Shown here: positions 6,518 through 6,927 of the stretch, in pieces
Layout of the letters: every line of letters starts with the position of its first letter
Numbering within the stretch: the first letter of the stretch is position 1
NCBI GenBank assembly: GCA_937892835.1
Contig: CALBHM010000149.1
Location: forward strand, 1-6,927
DNA: 6,927 bases
Reading direction: 5' to 3'
Origin: an uncultured Ruminococcus sp.
Lineage (GTDB): Bacteria > Bacillota > Clostridia > Oscillospirales > Acutalibacteraceae
Translations under genes and position numbers: made by a program
Notes under the pieces: model-generated
Told to the model about the DNA's origin: nothing
What the model saw: only the letters and a program-made list of their open reading frames with translations
The model's database searches: none

Positions 6518-6927
6518 TACTCAGGGTCGTTAATCACAAATTTCATTATGAAATGGAAAACCTTTGTCGGGTTTTCTTTCCCTATGAGACGATCCGTGTC
6601 ATAAAGGATGATTCCGACGAAACGGACGATATAACGGTCGTTACCTCAATGAGCGGCGAATATGTTGTCGGCGTTTCGGTCAATATAAACGGCACAACAG
6701 GGGAGGAAGAAAAGGCGGTTGCCGACTATGACGACTGCGAGAGGGAAATGGCGATTCTGCTGTTCTCACTTCTCTCCGAGATTACGGGATATGTGCCCAA
6801 ATGGGGCATTTTGACCGGTGTACGGCCGTCAAAGCTGATGAATTCGCTTATCAAAGATTACGGCGACGACGGCGCAAAGGCGTATTTCACGGATAAGCTC
6901 TTGGTTTGTGAAAAAAAGACCGAGCTT
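6514..6927 (+). CDS. hemZ: HemZ-type coproporphyrinogen III oxidase-like radical SAM protein, N-terminal part
   Basis: The frame opens at an ATG overlapping the previous stop and runs without a stop for 138 codons to the window end, so it is 3'-truncated. WGILTGVRPSKL (97-108) is the hallmark of the N-terminal region of HemZ-type proteins, relatives of oxygen-independent coproporphyrinogen III dehydrogenase (HemN). The acidic, poorly conserved first ~90 residues also fit. The radical SAM core, with its CxxxCxxC 4Fe-4S cluster motif, should begin beyond the window, so catalytic competence cannot be judged here. HemN relatives act in anaerobic haem synthesis, but the family also includes haem-binding proteins that are not oxidases, so the exact reaction is uncertain. 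The position after relA, dtd and the MBL hydrolase matches the common clostridial order, where hisS and aspS often follow. Confidence 0.88.
   Translation, partial: MILRVVNHKFHYEMENLCRVFFPYETIRVIKDDSDETDDITVVTSMSGEYVVGVSVNINGTTGEEEKAVADYDDCEREMAILLFSLLSEITGYVPKWGILTGVRPSKLMNSLIKDYGDDGAKAYFTDKLLVCEKKTEL

Overview
All recognisable genes in this window lie on the + strand. They look like part of a chromosome from a Gram-positive, Clostridia-type Firmicute, most likely a gut Ruminococcaceae/Oscillospiraceae-like organism. The evidence is the gene set and order (recJ, then a relA-type RSH gene, dtd, a YcbL/YqgX-like metallo-hydrolase and a hemZ-type gene), a typical clostridial long bifunctional RSH protein, purine-rich Shine-Dalgarno sites and moderate GC. 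The genus assignment is inference.

Layout: positions 1-978 hold the C-terminal ~326 codons of a family-4 glycosyltransferase whose start lies upstream of the window. A 48-base gap with a small stem-loop repeat leads to recJ (1027-3063). A 64-base gap follows, with a second related repeat and a possible 6-codon leader frame. Then come the ppGpp synthetase/hydrolase gene (3128-5407), dtd (5422-5883), a metallo-beta-lactamase-fold hydrolase (5885-6517) and the start of a hemZ-type radical SAM gene (6514 to beyond the window end). No gap exceeds 300 bases.

From the RSH gene onward the spacing is tight: 14 bases, then 1 base, then a 4-base ATGA overlap. This indicates one co-transcribed and probably translationally coupled unit. 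It joins stringent-response signalling, removal of D-amino acids from tRNA, a small-molecule hydrolase and a coproporphyrinogen oxidase-like enzyme. recJ probably belongs to the same transcription unit, since no convincing terminator follows it. The glycosyltransferase is probably an unrelated upstream neighbour.

No novel multi-gene system is visible; these are conserved housekeeping genes. The points worth a second look are at the junctions: a related short repeat on each side of recJ, with the recJ stop codon inside the second copy; the absence of apt, which commonly sits between recJ and relA in Clostridia; and the odd translation-initiation region of the RSH gene.
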